DNA of 33,786 nucleotides from NCBI GenBank assembly GCA_027064165.1, contig JAMOQE010000060.1:1-33786 (forward strand), given 5' to 3'. The translations under genes and the position numbers were made by a program. Below are positions 26,924 to 33,786 of this stretch, in pieces. The stretch comes from Thermodesulfatator sp. Its GTDB lineage: Bacteria > Desulfobacterota > Thermodesulfobacteria > Thermodesulfobacteriales > Thermodesulfobacteriaceae. Numbering within the stretch: position 1 is the stretch's first letter; each line of letters begins with the position of its first letter. The notes beneath the pieces were generated by a model. It had not been told where the DNA came from. It saw only the letters and a program-made list of their open reading frames with translations, and did no database searches.

Positions 26924-27997
26924 ATGCAACAAATCAAAGACATCCCAGAGTTTGTAAATAGGGAGAAAGAAATTAAGCAACTTAGGGCTGTACTCTCTGG
27001 AAGGCCTAATCTTGTGTATTTCGTCTATGGGCCTATAAACAGCGGTAAAACTGCTCTCCTCCTGAAAGTCCTTGATAAGCTTCCTGAAAACTATGTAGTA
27101 TTCTACATAAATTTCAGATGGAAGGATGTTCGTTCTATAGAAGACTTAATAAGAGTTATGTTTAAAATAAAAAGAGGCAAATTTTCTGAGGAAACAGCAG
27201 ATTTTATCAAAGAGTTATTAAAGGGCGGAGCACAAGTTTTAAAAAAGTTGAAAAGTATTCCTATCCCTGAAAATATTTTTGATTTATTATTTAGAAAAGT
27301 AGATAAAGTGGAAGATGTTTTTTCCTTTCTTGAGGAATATTTTGAAACAATAAAAGGAGCTAATTTAACACCAGTGCTTGTGCTTGACGAGATGCAAACA
27401 ATAAAAGATATTGTAAATGCAGCAGAAGTCCCGGTTTTAAGTGGTTTGTTTAATTTTCTTATTGGAATGACCAAAGAAAAACACCTCTGCCACTCTCTCT
27501 GCTCAACAAGTGATTGTTTGTTTATAGATCTGGTGTATAGTTCTGCCCGCCTTGAAGGAAGAGCAGAGTATTTGCTTGTGGATGACCTTCCTGAAAAAGA
27601 GGCTCTGAAAGTTTATGAAGAGTTTGGTTTTGAAGAAAAAGAGCTTATCTGGGACTATATAGGAGGAAAGCTTGGAGACATGGTGCGTCTTTTTGAAAAG
27701 AAAAAACAGGGTTATTCAGAAAAAGAGGCAGTTCAAAGAATGCTTGAAGATGAAAAAAGAAGAATAAAATGGTTATTAAGACTGGCAAAAGAAGGAAATA
27801 AACCTGCTCCAGCACTAAAAGAAATAAAAGAATTTTTGACTATCTTTAAAGAATTTTATGAAATAAAGGATGAAGATTTAAATGGAAAAGTATTAAAATT
27901 TTTGATTAAAGAAAACATATTATTTTACAATCCAGTAAAGGGAACAATTAGACCTCAAAGCCAGTTAATCTATAGAGCCATAAAAGAACTGGCGTAA
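26924..27997 (+). CDS. archaeal-type ATPase (ATPase_2 family)
   Basis: This 357-residue protein matches the archaeal-ATPase (ATPase_2, P-loop) group, abundant in thermophilic archaea and occasional in thermophilic bacteria. It begins with FVNREKEIKQL, then Walker A GPINSGKT (36-43), Walker B PVLVLDEMQ (150-158), and the sensor-like HLCHSLCSTSDCLF. DDLPEKEALKVYEEFGF starts the lid region, and the C-terminus is helical and winged-helix-like. The ATG follows ATAGGAGG. A TATAAT at 26884-26889 is the likely -10, though its -35 is poor. Such genes are frequently mobile and have no settled function. It ends four bases from the convergent nfi gene. Confidence 0.8.
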   Translation: MQQIKDIPEFVNREKEIKQLRAVLSGRPNLVYFVYGPINSGKTALLLKVLDKLPENYVVFYINFRWKDVRSIEDLIRVMFKIKRGKFSEETADFIKELLKGGAQVLKKLKSIPIPENIFDLLFRKVDKVEDVFSFLEEYFETIKGANLTPVLVLDEMQTIKDIVNAAEVPVLSGLFNFLIGMTKEKHLCHSLCSTSDCLFIDLVYSSARLEGRAEYLLVDDLPEKEALKVYEEFGFEEKELIWDYIGGKLGDMVRLFEKKKQGYSEKEAVQRMLEDEKRRIKWLLRLAKEGNKPAPALKEIKEFLTIFKEFYEIKDEDLNGKVLKFLIKENILFYNPVKGTIRPQSQLIYRAIKELA

Positions 27998-28001
27998 AGA
28001 G

Positions 28002-28676
28002 TTAATACTTTTTTACCTGAGAGCAGAGCTGATGGGCTAAACGGATGGGTTCTGGGAGGCGATATTTGGTAGTAGTTTTAAGAGTATAGTCCAAAGTTTC
28101 TTCAAGTGTTATTAAGTTTCCAGGAGATACGAAAACAGGTTTTACACCTTTTTTTGTTCTAAGCACCCAACCCACTTGTTCTTTTTCTAAAAAAATAGGT
28201 TTTGCAGCTCCCTTCAAGTCCTCTGGCATAGAAAAGCTTTTCAACAAGGGCTTTTTAGCACATCCTATGGTAGGAATTTTTAAAATCACTCCCAAGTGAA
28301 CTGCAATGCCTGCCTTTCTTGGATGAGCAGTGCCCTGTCCATCTACAAAAAGAAGATCTGGCTTGTGTTTAAGTTTTCTAAAAGCTTTTATCATTAGTGG
28401 AGCCTCTCTAAAAGACAAAAATCCCGGAATATAAGGGAAACATACCCTCTGCTTCTCCACCACTTCTTCCACTACCTGAAGCTCTGGAAACTTCATTACT
28501 ACAATGCCCGCAACCCCAAAAAGTCCGTCTCTTGTATAAGCAACATCTATACCTGCTATCAAGTTTGGAGAGCGCTCTAAAGATTTGTAGGACGCGCTCT
28601 GAACAAGCCTCTTTTGAGCTTTTATTAAGTGTTTCAAACTAACTTCGTCTCCAAATCCAGTCAAAATCAACTTCAA
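28002..28676 (-). CDS. nfi: deoxyinosine 3' endonuclease (endonuclease V)
   Basis: Endonuclease V (224 residues) nicks DNA one base 3' of deoxyinosine, repairing deaminated adenine, a frequent lesion at high temperature. Visible motifs are the catalytic-Asp strand LIAGIDVAYTRDG, the wedge region FPYIPGFLSFREAP, and VDGQGTAHPRKAGIAVHLG with the conserved Asp and His. The length is standard. The likely start is TTG 28676, without a strong ribosome site (AAAGG just upstream); a TTG at 28670 is also possible. Its first codons overlap the end of a small gene remnant. It is the one clearly functional repair gene in this accessory stretch. Confidence 0.92.
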   Translation of the reverse strand: MKLILTGFGDEVSLKHLIKAQKRLVQSASYKSLERSPNLIAGIDVAYTRDGLFGVAGIVVMKFPELQVVEEVVEKQRVCFPYIPGFLSFREAPLMIKAFRKLKHKPDLLFVDGQGTAHPRKAGIAVHLGVILKIPTIGCAKKPLLKSFSMPEDLKGAAKPIFLEKEQVGWVLRTKKGVKPVFVSPGNLITLEETLDYTLKTTTKYRLPEPIRLAHQLCSQVKKY

Positions 28677-28764
28677 AAGGCCTTTCTATTTCAAATTTGG
28701 ATTTACCTCCATCACTCTCAAAAATTTTTTCATATCTTCCTTCCTTAAGCTTAAAAATCTTCAC
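28639..28764 (-). pseudogene. C-terminal gene remnant, 41 codons
   Basis: A reading frame from GTG 28764 to TAG 28641-28639 encodes a charged peptide (KIFKLKEGRYEKIFES, then KFEIERPFEVDFDWIW). A TAA lies two codons before the GTG, so the frame cannot extend. It reads like the end of a larger protein and loosely resembles the C-terminus of Uma2-type PD-(D/E)XK proteins; that is a weak impression. It overlaps the nfi start by 38 bases. Confidence 0.35.
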
Positions 28765-28821
28765 TTTTTAAGTATTCATCCTTCTAAAAATTTACCATGT
28801 TAATCCACAAAAGCAATTATT

Positions 28822-29775
28822 TTACACAAAGCCAAAAGTTTTTCTTCCAGAAGGATTATTAAACTTGGCTTCCTCTGAGAGGGCTTTAATAAAGCTCTCA
28901 GGAGAAAAGTCCTCTTCTATGAGTTTAAGCCTTCTGTAAACTGTAGCAAAATTTCCTGGAGTAAGAAGAAGCTTTGAAAGTTCAGAGCGATACCTCTCAG
29001 CCTCTTTCTCTCCGAAAAGACTTGCAAAAAATTTTACTGCCTGTACGGGAGTCAAATAGTCAAATTTTACTTTTAAGTCAAATCTTCTCATCACTGCTTC
29101 ATCAAGGGCATCAACAAAATTTGTGGCACAGATAAAAATTCCCTCAAATCCCTCCATCTGGGGTAAAAGCTCGTTTACCATGCTTACTTCCCAGGAATAC
29201 TTGGCATCCTTTCTGCTCAAAAGAAAGGTATCTGCCTCGTCAAGGAGAAGCACTGCCTTTTCTTCTCTTGCCTCTCTAAACATATAGGCAATGTTAATTT
29301 CTGTTTCTCCTACAAAAGGAGAAATTATGTCAGATGCTCTTTTAAGCAGGAGTTCTTTCCCAAGATTCTCGGCTATTTTCCTTGCAAGCTCGGTTTTTCC
29401 CGTTCCAGGAGGCCCATAAAACAAAATCCTTCCTCTTGGGGAGCGTCTAAGGGCAGAGAGAATTTTTTGGATATTACAGTCTGTATTCAGAGCGTCTTCT
29501 AAGAAAGGAAGCTTTACTGCTGAGTTCTCTTCCTTTAAATTTACTTTAAAGCCCAGGGCTTCTAATGAAGAAGTTATAACGAATTCTGCTTCTTTTTCTG
29601 GAGTTTGAGGGTTTGAAAGAGAGACGACTTTTGCCGCTTTTTCAATTACTGATGGTGAAAGGTGTTTTATTTCTGCTATTCTTTTAAGCCAGGCTTCTGA
29701 AACTTTGAGGTTTTTAAAATAGCTTTTCAAAATTTTAAGTCTTGCCGAGCGTGGAAGATAGTCCATTTTAAGCAC
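28822..29775 (-). CDS. AAA ATPase, second domain of a truncated tandem-AAA protein
   Basis: The 317-residue frame begins with a helical linker (DYLPRSARLKILKSYF) and then one AAA module: Walker [10 protein letters not shown] (about 120), Walker B VLLLDEAD, sensor ATNF and arginine-finger MRRFD. Upstream in the same frame the codons read TTILTIL-like residues, TGA (29790-29788), then RFDIVLK directly before the frame. This mirrors the protein's own MRRFDLKVKFDYLTP, so RRFDIVLKMDYLP is the end of a first AAA module interrupted by CGA-to-TGA or similar. Most of that first module is missing. No ribosome site precedes the possible starts (GTG 29775, ATG 29766), so expression is doubtful. Confidence 0.75.
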   Translation of the reverse strand: MLKMDYLPRSARLKILKSYFKNLKVSEAWLKRIAEIKHLSPSVIEKAAKVVSLSNPQTPEKEAEFVITSSLEALGFKVNLKEENSAVKLPFLEDALNTDCNIQKILSALRRSPRGRILFYGPPGTGKTELARKIAENLGKELLLKRASDIISPFVGETEINIAYMFREAREEKAVLLLDEADTFLLSRKDAKYSWEVSMVNELLPQMEGFEGIFICATNFVDALDEAVMRRFDLKVKFDYLTPVQAVKFFASLFGEKEAERYRSELSKLLLTPGNFATVYRRLKLIEEDFSPESFIKALSEEAKFNNPSGRKTFGFV

Positions 29776-29848
29776 TATATCAAAACGTCAGAGGATTGTT
29801 AAAATTTGAAAAATTTCAGAAGAAGTTTTATATAGATTTTAAAAGTTT

Positions 29849-29951
29849 CTGGATAGAAGTTTTACGATGTTTGAACTTGCAAATTTTACTCATTCCGATC
29901 TTTTATGCTGGAAGTATTTTAAAAATTTCTCAATAAAAACTTTCTATCCAG
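29849..29951. repeat. inverted repeat around the nuclease 3' end
   Basis: CTGGATAGAAGTTTT (29849-29863) and AAAACTTTCTATCCAG (29936-29951) are complementary except for one inserted base, 72 bases apart. The right arm includes the last codons of the nuclease gene. It may be an inverted scrap of that gene's end. Confidence 0.4.
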
Positions 29952-30631
29952 TCTATAAAATCCTGAATAAAAAACCTTACCTTCTCTGCTTTACATTCTT
30001 TTAAACACTCTTTTAACCAGGGTTCAAGTAAGTCCCTGTATGAGCATTCAAAATATTTTGAAGATTTTCTCATTTCTTTTGTGGATGTTTCTGCTTCTCT
30101 TCCATCTGGAGTTAAAAAGATTAGAATAAAATTTTCATACTTATTTTTCAAATAATCAAAGTATTCTTCAAGCTGCCGTGGGGTTTCAGGAGCCCATATT
30201 TTATTTTCCAATCCAATAGCAGGCAAATCATATTGGGAAGCAGTATTTGGCTCAATTAACAAATCCAATCTTTTAAATTTTTCCTCTTCTTTCTCCTTTG
30301 TTACTTTTTCTCTTATTATTTTTGCTTTTTTTAAAGATATATAATTTAAAGAACTTACAAGATTGATATTATCGGAAAGTTTTAAAACTGCCTGATAGAA
30401 TAATTTCAAAAATATATCTCCCTGGGCGTGTTCTCCATCTGGATCAAGGAGCATCCTAATAATATCCGAAAATTTATTCTCCTCGTTAGCTGGATTTAAG
30501 AGCTTTACTAAGTTAAAACTTTTCGCAAGATACACATTTATTCCCTTCCATATTTCTTTTTGTGTTTTAAGTTCAAATAGTAAAGAAGATAAAATTGAAT
30601 TCAGTTCCTCCTCATTAACCGAATACTTCAT
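29930..30631 (-). CDS. PD-(D/E)XK nuclease superfamily protein (PDDEXK_4-like)
   Basis: This 233-residue protein shows the PDDEXK_4 pattern. An N-terminal NKFSDIIRMLLDPDGEHAQGDIFLKLF precedes a basic stretch. Then come RLDLLIEP (catalytic Asp strand) and AIGLENKIWAPETPRQLEEY with the E-x-K element, then ILIFLTPDGREAETS. These suggest a Mg-dependent DNA endonuclease; the family includes uncharacterised defence-associated nucleases. The frame is open to 30655, but ATG 30631 has GGTGGAGG six bases upstream and is preferred. It overlaps the preceding gene by 17 bases, which implies coupled expression. Its termination codon is near an inverted repeat. Confidence 0.75.
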   Translation of the reverse strand: MKYSVNEEELNSILSSLLFELKTQKEIWKGINVYLAKSFNLVKLLNPANEENKFSDIIRMLLDPDGEHAQGDIFLKLFYQAVLKLSDNINLVSSLNYISLKKAKIIREKVTKEKEEEKFKRLDLLIEPNTASQYDLPAIGLENKIWAPETPRQLEEYFDYLKNKYENFILIFLTPDGREAETSTKEMRKSSKYFECSYRDLLEPWLKECLKECKAEKVRFFIQDFIDWIESFY

Positions 30632-31406
30632 TACAAACCTCCACCAATTCATCAAATTTGTCCTTAGTCAATTCGTAAATCCTTTTAAATTTGTTTATAT
30701 ATTTATTAACCGTCTCTTGGGGATCTTCTAAAAATTCCCGATAAAAAGCTCTTCTGCTTGATCTTTGACGCTGATCTTTAATCTCGGGATCCCATCCAGT
30801 TGCTCTTCCTATATTCACAATAAATATACCTCCCCACTTTTTAAAATCTTCTTGCCAATTTTCGGTTTTTTCTAAAATTATCTTTTCTTGTATTAAAAGT
30901 TCATATATATTCTCAACGATTTTACAAAATTGAGAATTTTGAAGCAATTTTTCAAAAATTTTTGAAGCTCCTTTTAAATGCTCTGATTCAAATCCAATTT
31001 CTTGAACTCCCAATCCAAAACTAATTTCTTGGCTACCCCAATCAACGCTATTCATAATATAATAATAAAATCCCCATTTTTCTGCTTTTTCTATTTCTTC
31101 GCTAATTTTTTGAGGGAGTCCTATTTTCCAAGCATCTTTATAAATCCAAAATGCCTCATTTTTATCTTTTTTGTCTCCCCATTTCAAATCTCCACTATAG
31201 GCAATCTCAAAATTTTCGTCTATTTCCTTTATTTCCGATATCAACCTATTTTTAAAATCTTCAAATATGCGTTTTTCTATCTCAGGAAATACATCATAAA
31301 TAACACAAAACACTTCAAATCTTTCGCTCCTTTCCTGACCATTTTTTTCATTTAAAACAAATTCTTTTGCTTTTTGTTTTAAGAAACTAAAAAGGGCATC
31401 ACTCAT
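30615..31406 (-). CDS. uncharacterised protein paired with the PD-(D/E)XK nuclease
   Basis: I do not recognise this 263-residue protein. It is acidic and helical, with aromatic-rich strands in the middle (AFWIYKDAWKIGLP, WGFYYYIMNSVDWGSQ) and a helical C-terminus. The middle loosely recalls the C-terminal accessory region that follows the nuclease core in longer PDDEXK_4 proteins, so it may be a separated subunit of the same nuclease; this is inference. The frame opens with GTG 31409, but ATG 31406 behind GAGGAGGT is better. It overlaps the nuclease gene by 17 bases. A broken gene lies immediately upstream. Confidence 0.65.
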   Translation of the reverse strand: MSDALFSFLKQKAKEFVLNEKNGQERSERFEVFCVIYDVFPEIEKRIFEDFKNRLISEIKEIDENFEIAYSGDLKWGDKKDKNEAFWIYKDAWKIGLPQKISEEIEKAEKWGFYYYIMNSVDWGSQEISFGLGVQEIGFESEHLKGASKIFEKLLQNSQFCKIVENIYELLIQEKIILEKTENWQEDFKKWGGIFIVNIGRATGWDPEIKDQRQRSSRRAFYREFLEDPQETVNKYINKFKRIYELTKDKFDELVEVCNEVFG

Positions 31407-31448
31407 CACAACCTCCTCATATTTTTGATTATTTTTTAAAATTTTATT

Positions 31449-31962
31449 TTAATTTTTTATCTCCTCAATTACCACAGGCTCAATTTTATACTCGGCTATA
31501 TCCTCTATTTTTGAGATTTTCTGAGCAGATCTAATAAATACTGAAAACCCTCCATCTTTTTGATAAACATAAAGGTAATTTTCTGGAGAAAAATTTTTAT
31601 TACACCACTCCACAAGAGGCTTAAAAGTATGCTCTAAGTAAAAAGTTTCTATATCCTGATAATATTCCCTATATTCAAGCAAGCGAAGCTCACAATAAAA
31701 TCCCCTTCCCTTCTTTATTTTTAACCAGAGAACTCATTGTAAAAAGATTTGTAAAGTAAAAATTGCAATCATCAGGTATATCCCTATAAAAAATTTCGCA
31801 ATCATCGTCATTTTTTATCTATAATTCAAGCACTGGATTTATTCCTTTAAACCGATAAACTAAACCTACACCTTTATCCTCTCTTACAAAGACAGGCGGA
31901 TTCTTAAACCAATCTGCATAAGTTTTAGGAAATTTGGGAATAAATTTAGCTTTAGCAGTCAT
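31449..31962 (-). pseudogene. uncharacterised gene with nonsense and frameshift
   Basis: Read on the minus strand, ATG 31962 follows a GGGGGGAG ribosome site and gives MTAKAKFIPKFPKTYADWF, to residue 47. Then a TAG (31821-31819) interrupts, after which the same frame continues with NDDDCEIFYRDIPDDC and on to YFTNLFTMSSLV. A shift near 31705-31715 is needed to join FYCELRLLEYREYY and the remaining frame to the stop at 31449. The intact protein would be about 170 residues. The family is not recognised. It precedes the nuclease partner gene with a 42-base gap and was probably the first gene of the same operon. Confidence 0.7.
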
Positions 31963-32123
31963 TTTCTCCCCCCTTTCTTTTCAATCTTTAGATTTTTTCT
32001 CACCTTTCTGGCAACTCCAACTTTTAATCAAATTATAACTCACTCCTCTGACACCATTATGTCAATAAAAAAAGAAATTTTTAAAAAATTTTGACTTTTT
32101 AGAAAGATTAAGAAAAAGTTAGA

Positions 32124-32288
32124 CTAAGAAGCTTCTACAAAAGATTTAACGCTTTTTATAAAAAAGTCCTTTATTTCACCCCAGCGTTTATCCACATTTC
32201 ACTCCTCTAAAAGCTCCTCAGGTGTCCAGAGCCTTTTAGGATCCCTGGCTGAGTGCTAAACATCTTCCCAAAAATCTCTTGATTTTAC
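32124..32288 (-). pseudogene. short gene remnant with two in-frame stops
   Basis: On the minus strand one frame reads SRDFWEDV, TAG (32258-32256), HSARDPKRLWTPEELLEE, TGA (32201-32199), NVDKRWGEIKDFFIKSVKSF and so on to TAG at 32126-32124. The amino-acid pattern is protein-like throughout, and the first stop sits where Trp would fit. No start codon is seen. The family is unknown. Between this and 31963 only AT-rich sequence is visible. Confidence 0.4.
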
Positions 32289-32306
32289 ATTTAATTACAT
32301 TATAAT
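32279..32306 (+). promoter_or_regulatory. promoter of the right-hand DUF4143 ATPase
   Basis: TTGATT (32279-32284), a 16-base spacer and a perfect TATAAT (32301-32306). The expected transcription start is near 32313, only two bases before the ATG at 32315, and no ribosome site is present, so a leaderless mRNA is predicted. Confidence 0.65.
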
Positions 32307-32333
32307 GTAATTAAATGCTTCATTTAATTACAT
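32289..32333. promoter_or_regulatory. perfect 28-bp palindrome plus a third half-site (operator)
   Basis: ATTTAATTACAT (32289-32300), TATA, and the exact complement ATGTAATTAAAT (32305-32316) form a perfect palindrome that contains the -10 box and touches the start codon. A third copy of ATTTAATTACAT lies at 32322-32333, inside codons 3-7, 33 bases from the first copy. The arrangement is that of a repressor operator. Confidence 0.7.
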
Positions 32334-33628
32334 TTAACCGCTGGTGGGATACAGGAAGAGTTCCAGAAGCTTATCTCAAACCTTTTAAGCGTGAACTCTT
32401 TAATAAAATCTTAAAATTTTTAGACGCTCCGCAAATAATCTTGATTTATGGGCTCAGAAGAGTAGGAAAAACCGTTTTAATGTACCAACTGATTGATTAT
32501 CTCTTAAAAAGTGGAATAGACAAAAAGCACATCCTTTACTTTACTTTTGACGAAAAAATTGCTTCTTTAAAAGAACTTCTGGAGGAATATGCCGGGCTGG
32601 TGTTGGGAAAAGATATTTTAACCGCTGGGAAAATTTATGTATTTTTGGATGAAATTCAAAAATTAAAGGACTGGCAGGAGCAGTTGAAACTCTTTTACGA
32701 CCTTTATCCTAATGTAAAGTTTATTGTTTCTGGTTCTGCAAGTCTTGTAATTTCAAAAGGGGCTAAAGAGAGTCTGGCAGGAAGAATTTATGAATTCATC
32801 CTGCCACTTTTAAGTTTCAAAGAATATTTGAGTTTTCTGGGGGAAAGTATCCCTCAAACAAAAAATGTTTACGATTTCTCAGAGCTAAAGGAAATTTATT
32901 TAAAAAGAGAGAGAATTTTTCCTTTATTTTTTTCTTACTTAAAAAGCGGAGGTTTTATTGAAATTGCAGGAGAAGAGGACGATTTTAAGATTAAAGAATA
33001 TTCAAAATCAATTTTAGAGCGAGTAATTCTGGGAGATATTCCTTTAAGTTTTAAGATAAAAGAACCCCTGATTTTAAAAGATATTATTGAGCTGATAGCT
33101 TCTAATCCTGGATTTTTGCTTGATTATTCTAAACTGGCAGAAATTTTTAAGAAAGATAAACGGGTGATTTCAAACTATATCTTTTATCTTCAGTATGCTT
33201 TGTTAATAAAAGTGCTCTCCAATTTTTCAGGCTCAAAATTTTCTTCAGGAAGAAAGCTAAAAAAAGTCTATCTGGCTTCCACAAATTTTATTTTTCAATT
33301 CTTTCAGGAGAAATTTTTTGATTCCGAATTCATAGGAAAAATTATTGAAAATGTGGTAGCAAATTTTTTAAACACAGATTTTTTCTGGCGAGAGAGAAAA
33401 AATGAAGTGGACTTTGTTTTAGAAAACAAAATGGAGAAAATTCCTATAGAAGTAAAATGGAAAGAAAAAATTAAACCAAAAGACTTAAAAGGAATTTTGA
33501 AATTTTGCGAAAAGTTTAATTCTAATAAAGGAATTATTTTGACAAAAGACGAATTAAAAAAAGAAAAATTCAGCTCTACAGAGCTTTATTTTATTCCAGT
33601 CTGGATTTATTTGCTATTTGTAACATAA
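32315..33628 (+). CDS. AAA ATPase with DUF4143 domain (second type)
   Basis: This 437-residue AAA_14/DUF4143 ATPase is of a different subtype from the one at 594. The N-terminus FNRWWDTGRVP is a family signature. Walker A is GLRRVGKT (46-53), Walker B is YVFLDEIQ (108-115), and the sensor is VSGSASL. After a winged-helix-like stretch (DYSKLAEIFKKDKRVISNYIFYL), the C-terminus has WRERKNEVDFVLEN then IPIEVKWKEK, a PD-(D/E)XK-like pattern. ATG 32315 is the only suitable start and has no ribosome site; promoter position suggests leaderless translation under a palindromic operator. The 3' end overlaps the convergent DUF2779 gene by 22 bases. The role is unknown. Confidence 0.85.
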   Translation: MLHLITFNRWWDTGRVPEAYLKPFKRELFNKILKFLDAPQIILIYGLRRVGKTVLMYQLIDYLLKSGIDKKHILYFTFDEKIASLKELLEEYAGLVLGKDILTAGKIYVFLDEIQKLKDWQEQLKLFYDLYPNVKFIVSGSASLVISKGAKESLAGRIYEFILPLLSFKEYLSFLGESIPQTKNVYDFSELKEIYLKRERIFPLFFSYLKSGGFIEIAGEEDDFKIKEYSKSILERVILGDIPLSFKIKEPLILKDIIELIASNPGFLLDYSKLAEIFKKDKRVISNYIFYLQYALLIKVLSNFSGSKFSSGRKLKKVYLASTNFIFQFFQEKFFDSEFIGKIIENVVANFLNTDFFWRERKNEVDFVLENKMEKIPIEVKWKEKIKPKDLKGILKFCEKFNSNKGIILTKDELKKEKFSSTELYFIPVWIYLLFVT

Positions 33629-33786
33629 TGAACAATTTTTACCAACCCTTCGGTATCCATCCTGCAATACCTGCGAAGATCCTCTATTAAAGACTCCCGA
33701 GTTTCTGCAAGGAGTTCGTTTAAAATTAAAGTGGCATACACTGCCTGTGCCATACCTCCATCCTGCACAGCTCCAAGCTGACTATA
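33607..33786 (-). CDS. DUF2779 family protein, C-terminal end
   Basis: The last 59 codons of a minus-strand gene that continues past the right edge. VQDGGMAQAVYATLIL and LRRYCRMDTEGLVKIV match the end of DUF2779 proteins, where QDGG and the YC-x-MDT motif belong to an exonuclease-like fold. The family is often found near nuclease or defence genes, and its function is uncertain. It ends convergently, overlapping the last 22 bases of the DUF4143 ATPase gene. Confidence 0.65.
   Translation of the reverse strand, partial: YSQLGAVQDGGMAQAVYATLILNELLAETRESLIEDLRRYCRMDTEGLVKIVHYVTNSK

Noticed and set aside
32032-32065. TTGACA (32065-32060) and TATAAT (32037-32032) on the minus strand as promoter of the broken 31962 gene, with a TGACA/TGTCA repeat
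   Set aside because: The spacer is 22 bases, too long for a sigma70 promoter; the short repeat may be chance.
1-33786. CRISPR array, tRNA or rRNA genes
   Set aside because: No regularly spaced repeats and no tRNA or rRNA sequence was seen by eye on either strand.

Overview
The window is a chromosomal segment of an AT-rich bacterium. The proteins are rich in Lys, Glu and Ile. Gene content (Tat-exported formate dehydrogenase, TrmI-type tRNA m1A methyltransferase, endonuclease V, archaeal-type ATPases, a CXXC microprotein next to a NapH-like ferredoxin) fits an anaerobic thermophile of the Thermodesulfobacteria type. That assignment is inference from gene content; there is no 16S here. No rRNA, tRNA, CRISPR array or complete insertion sequence was seen.

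Layout. 1-314: start of a formate dehydrogenase large subunit (minus). 594-4358: DUF4143 ATPase, moeA, a decayed DUF4258/DUF2283 gene pair, hisF. 4382-7708: mfd, convergent. 7857-20316: a long plus-strand block of housekeeping genes: rplU-rpmA; plsY-FapA-like-unknown-tilS; ftsH-folP-cdaA-cdaR-glmM; a 44-aa membrane CXXC protein with a NapH-like Fe-S protein; and rlmI, ending in a hairpin inside the stop region. 20335-25326: minus-strand genes. They comprise a TauE/SafE exporter and a probable operon M18 aminopeptidase-trmI-ybeY/pdxJ-MBL hydrolase. In that operon ybeY and pdxJ form one uninterrupted frame that still carries a perfect internal ribosome binding site before pdxJ.

25.4-33.8 kb is an accessory region. 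It holds a WYL regulator broken by at least four lesions, a large imperfect palindrome, an archaeal-type ATPase, endonuclease V, the surviving second half of a tandem AAA ATPase, a PD-(D/E)XK nuclease with an unrecognised partner gene, two more broken genes, a DUF4143 ATPase whose promoter and start codon lie in a perfect 28-bp palindrome, and the C-terminus of a DUF2779 protein. The core genes are all intact and the broken genes are all accessory, so the lesions look like real decay rather than poor sequence.

Functional themes are cell-envelope and c-di-AMP metabolism (plsY, cdaA, cdaR, glmM, ftsH), cofactor synthesis (moeA for the molybdenum cofactor used by enzymes such as formate dehydrogenase; folP; pdxJ), translation and tRNA/rRNA modification (rplU, rpmA, tilS, rlmI, trmI, ybeY), and DNA repair (mfd, nfi). 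Two genes, plsY and the right-hand DUF4143 ATPase, have promoters placed so close to the start codon that leaderless mRNAs are predicted.
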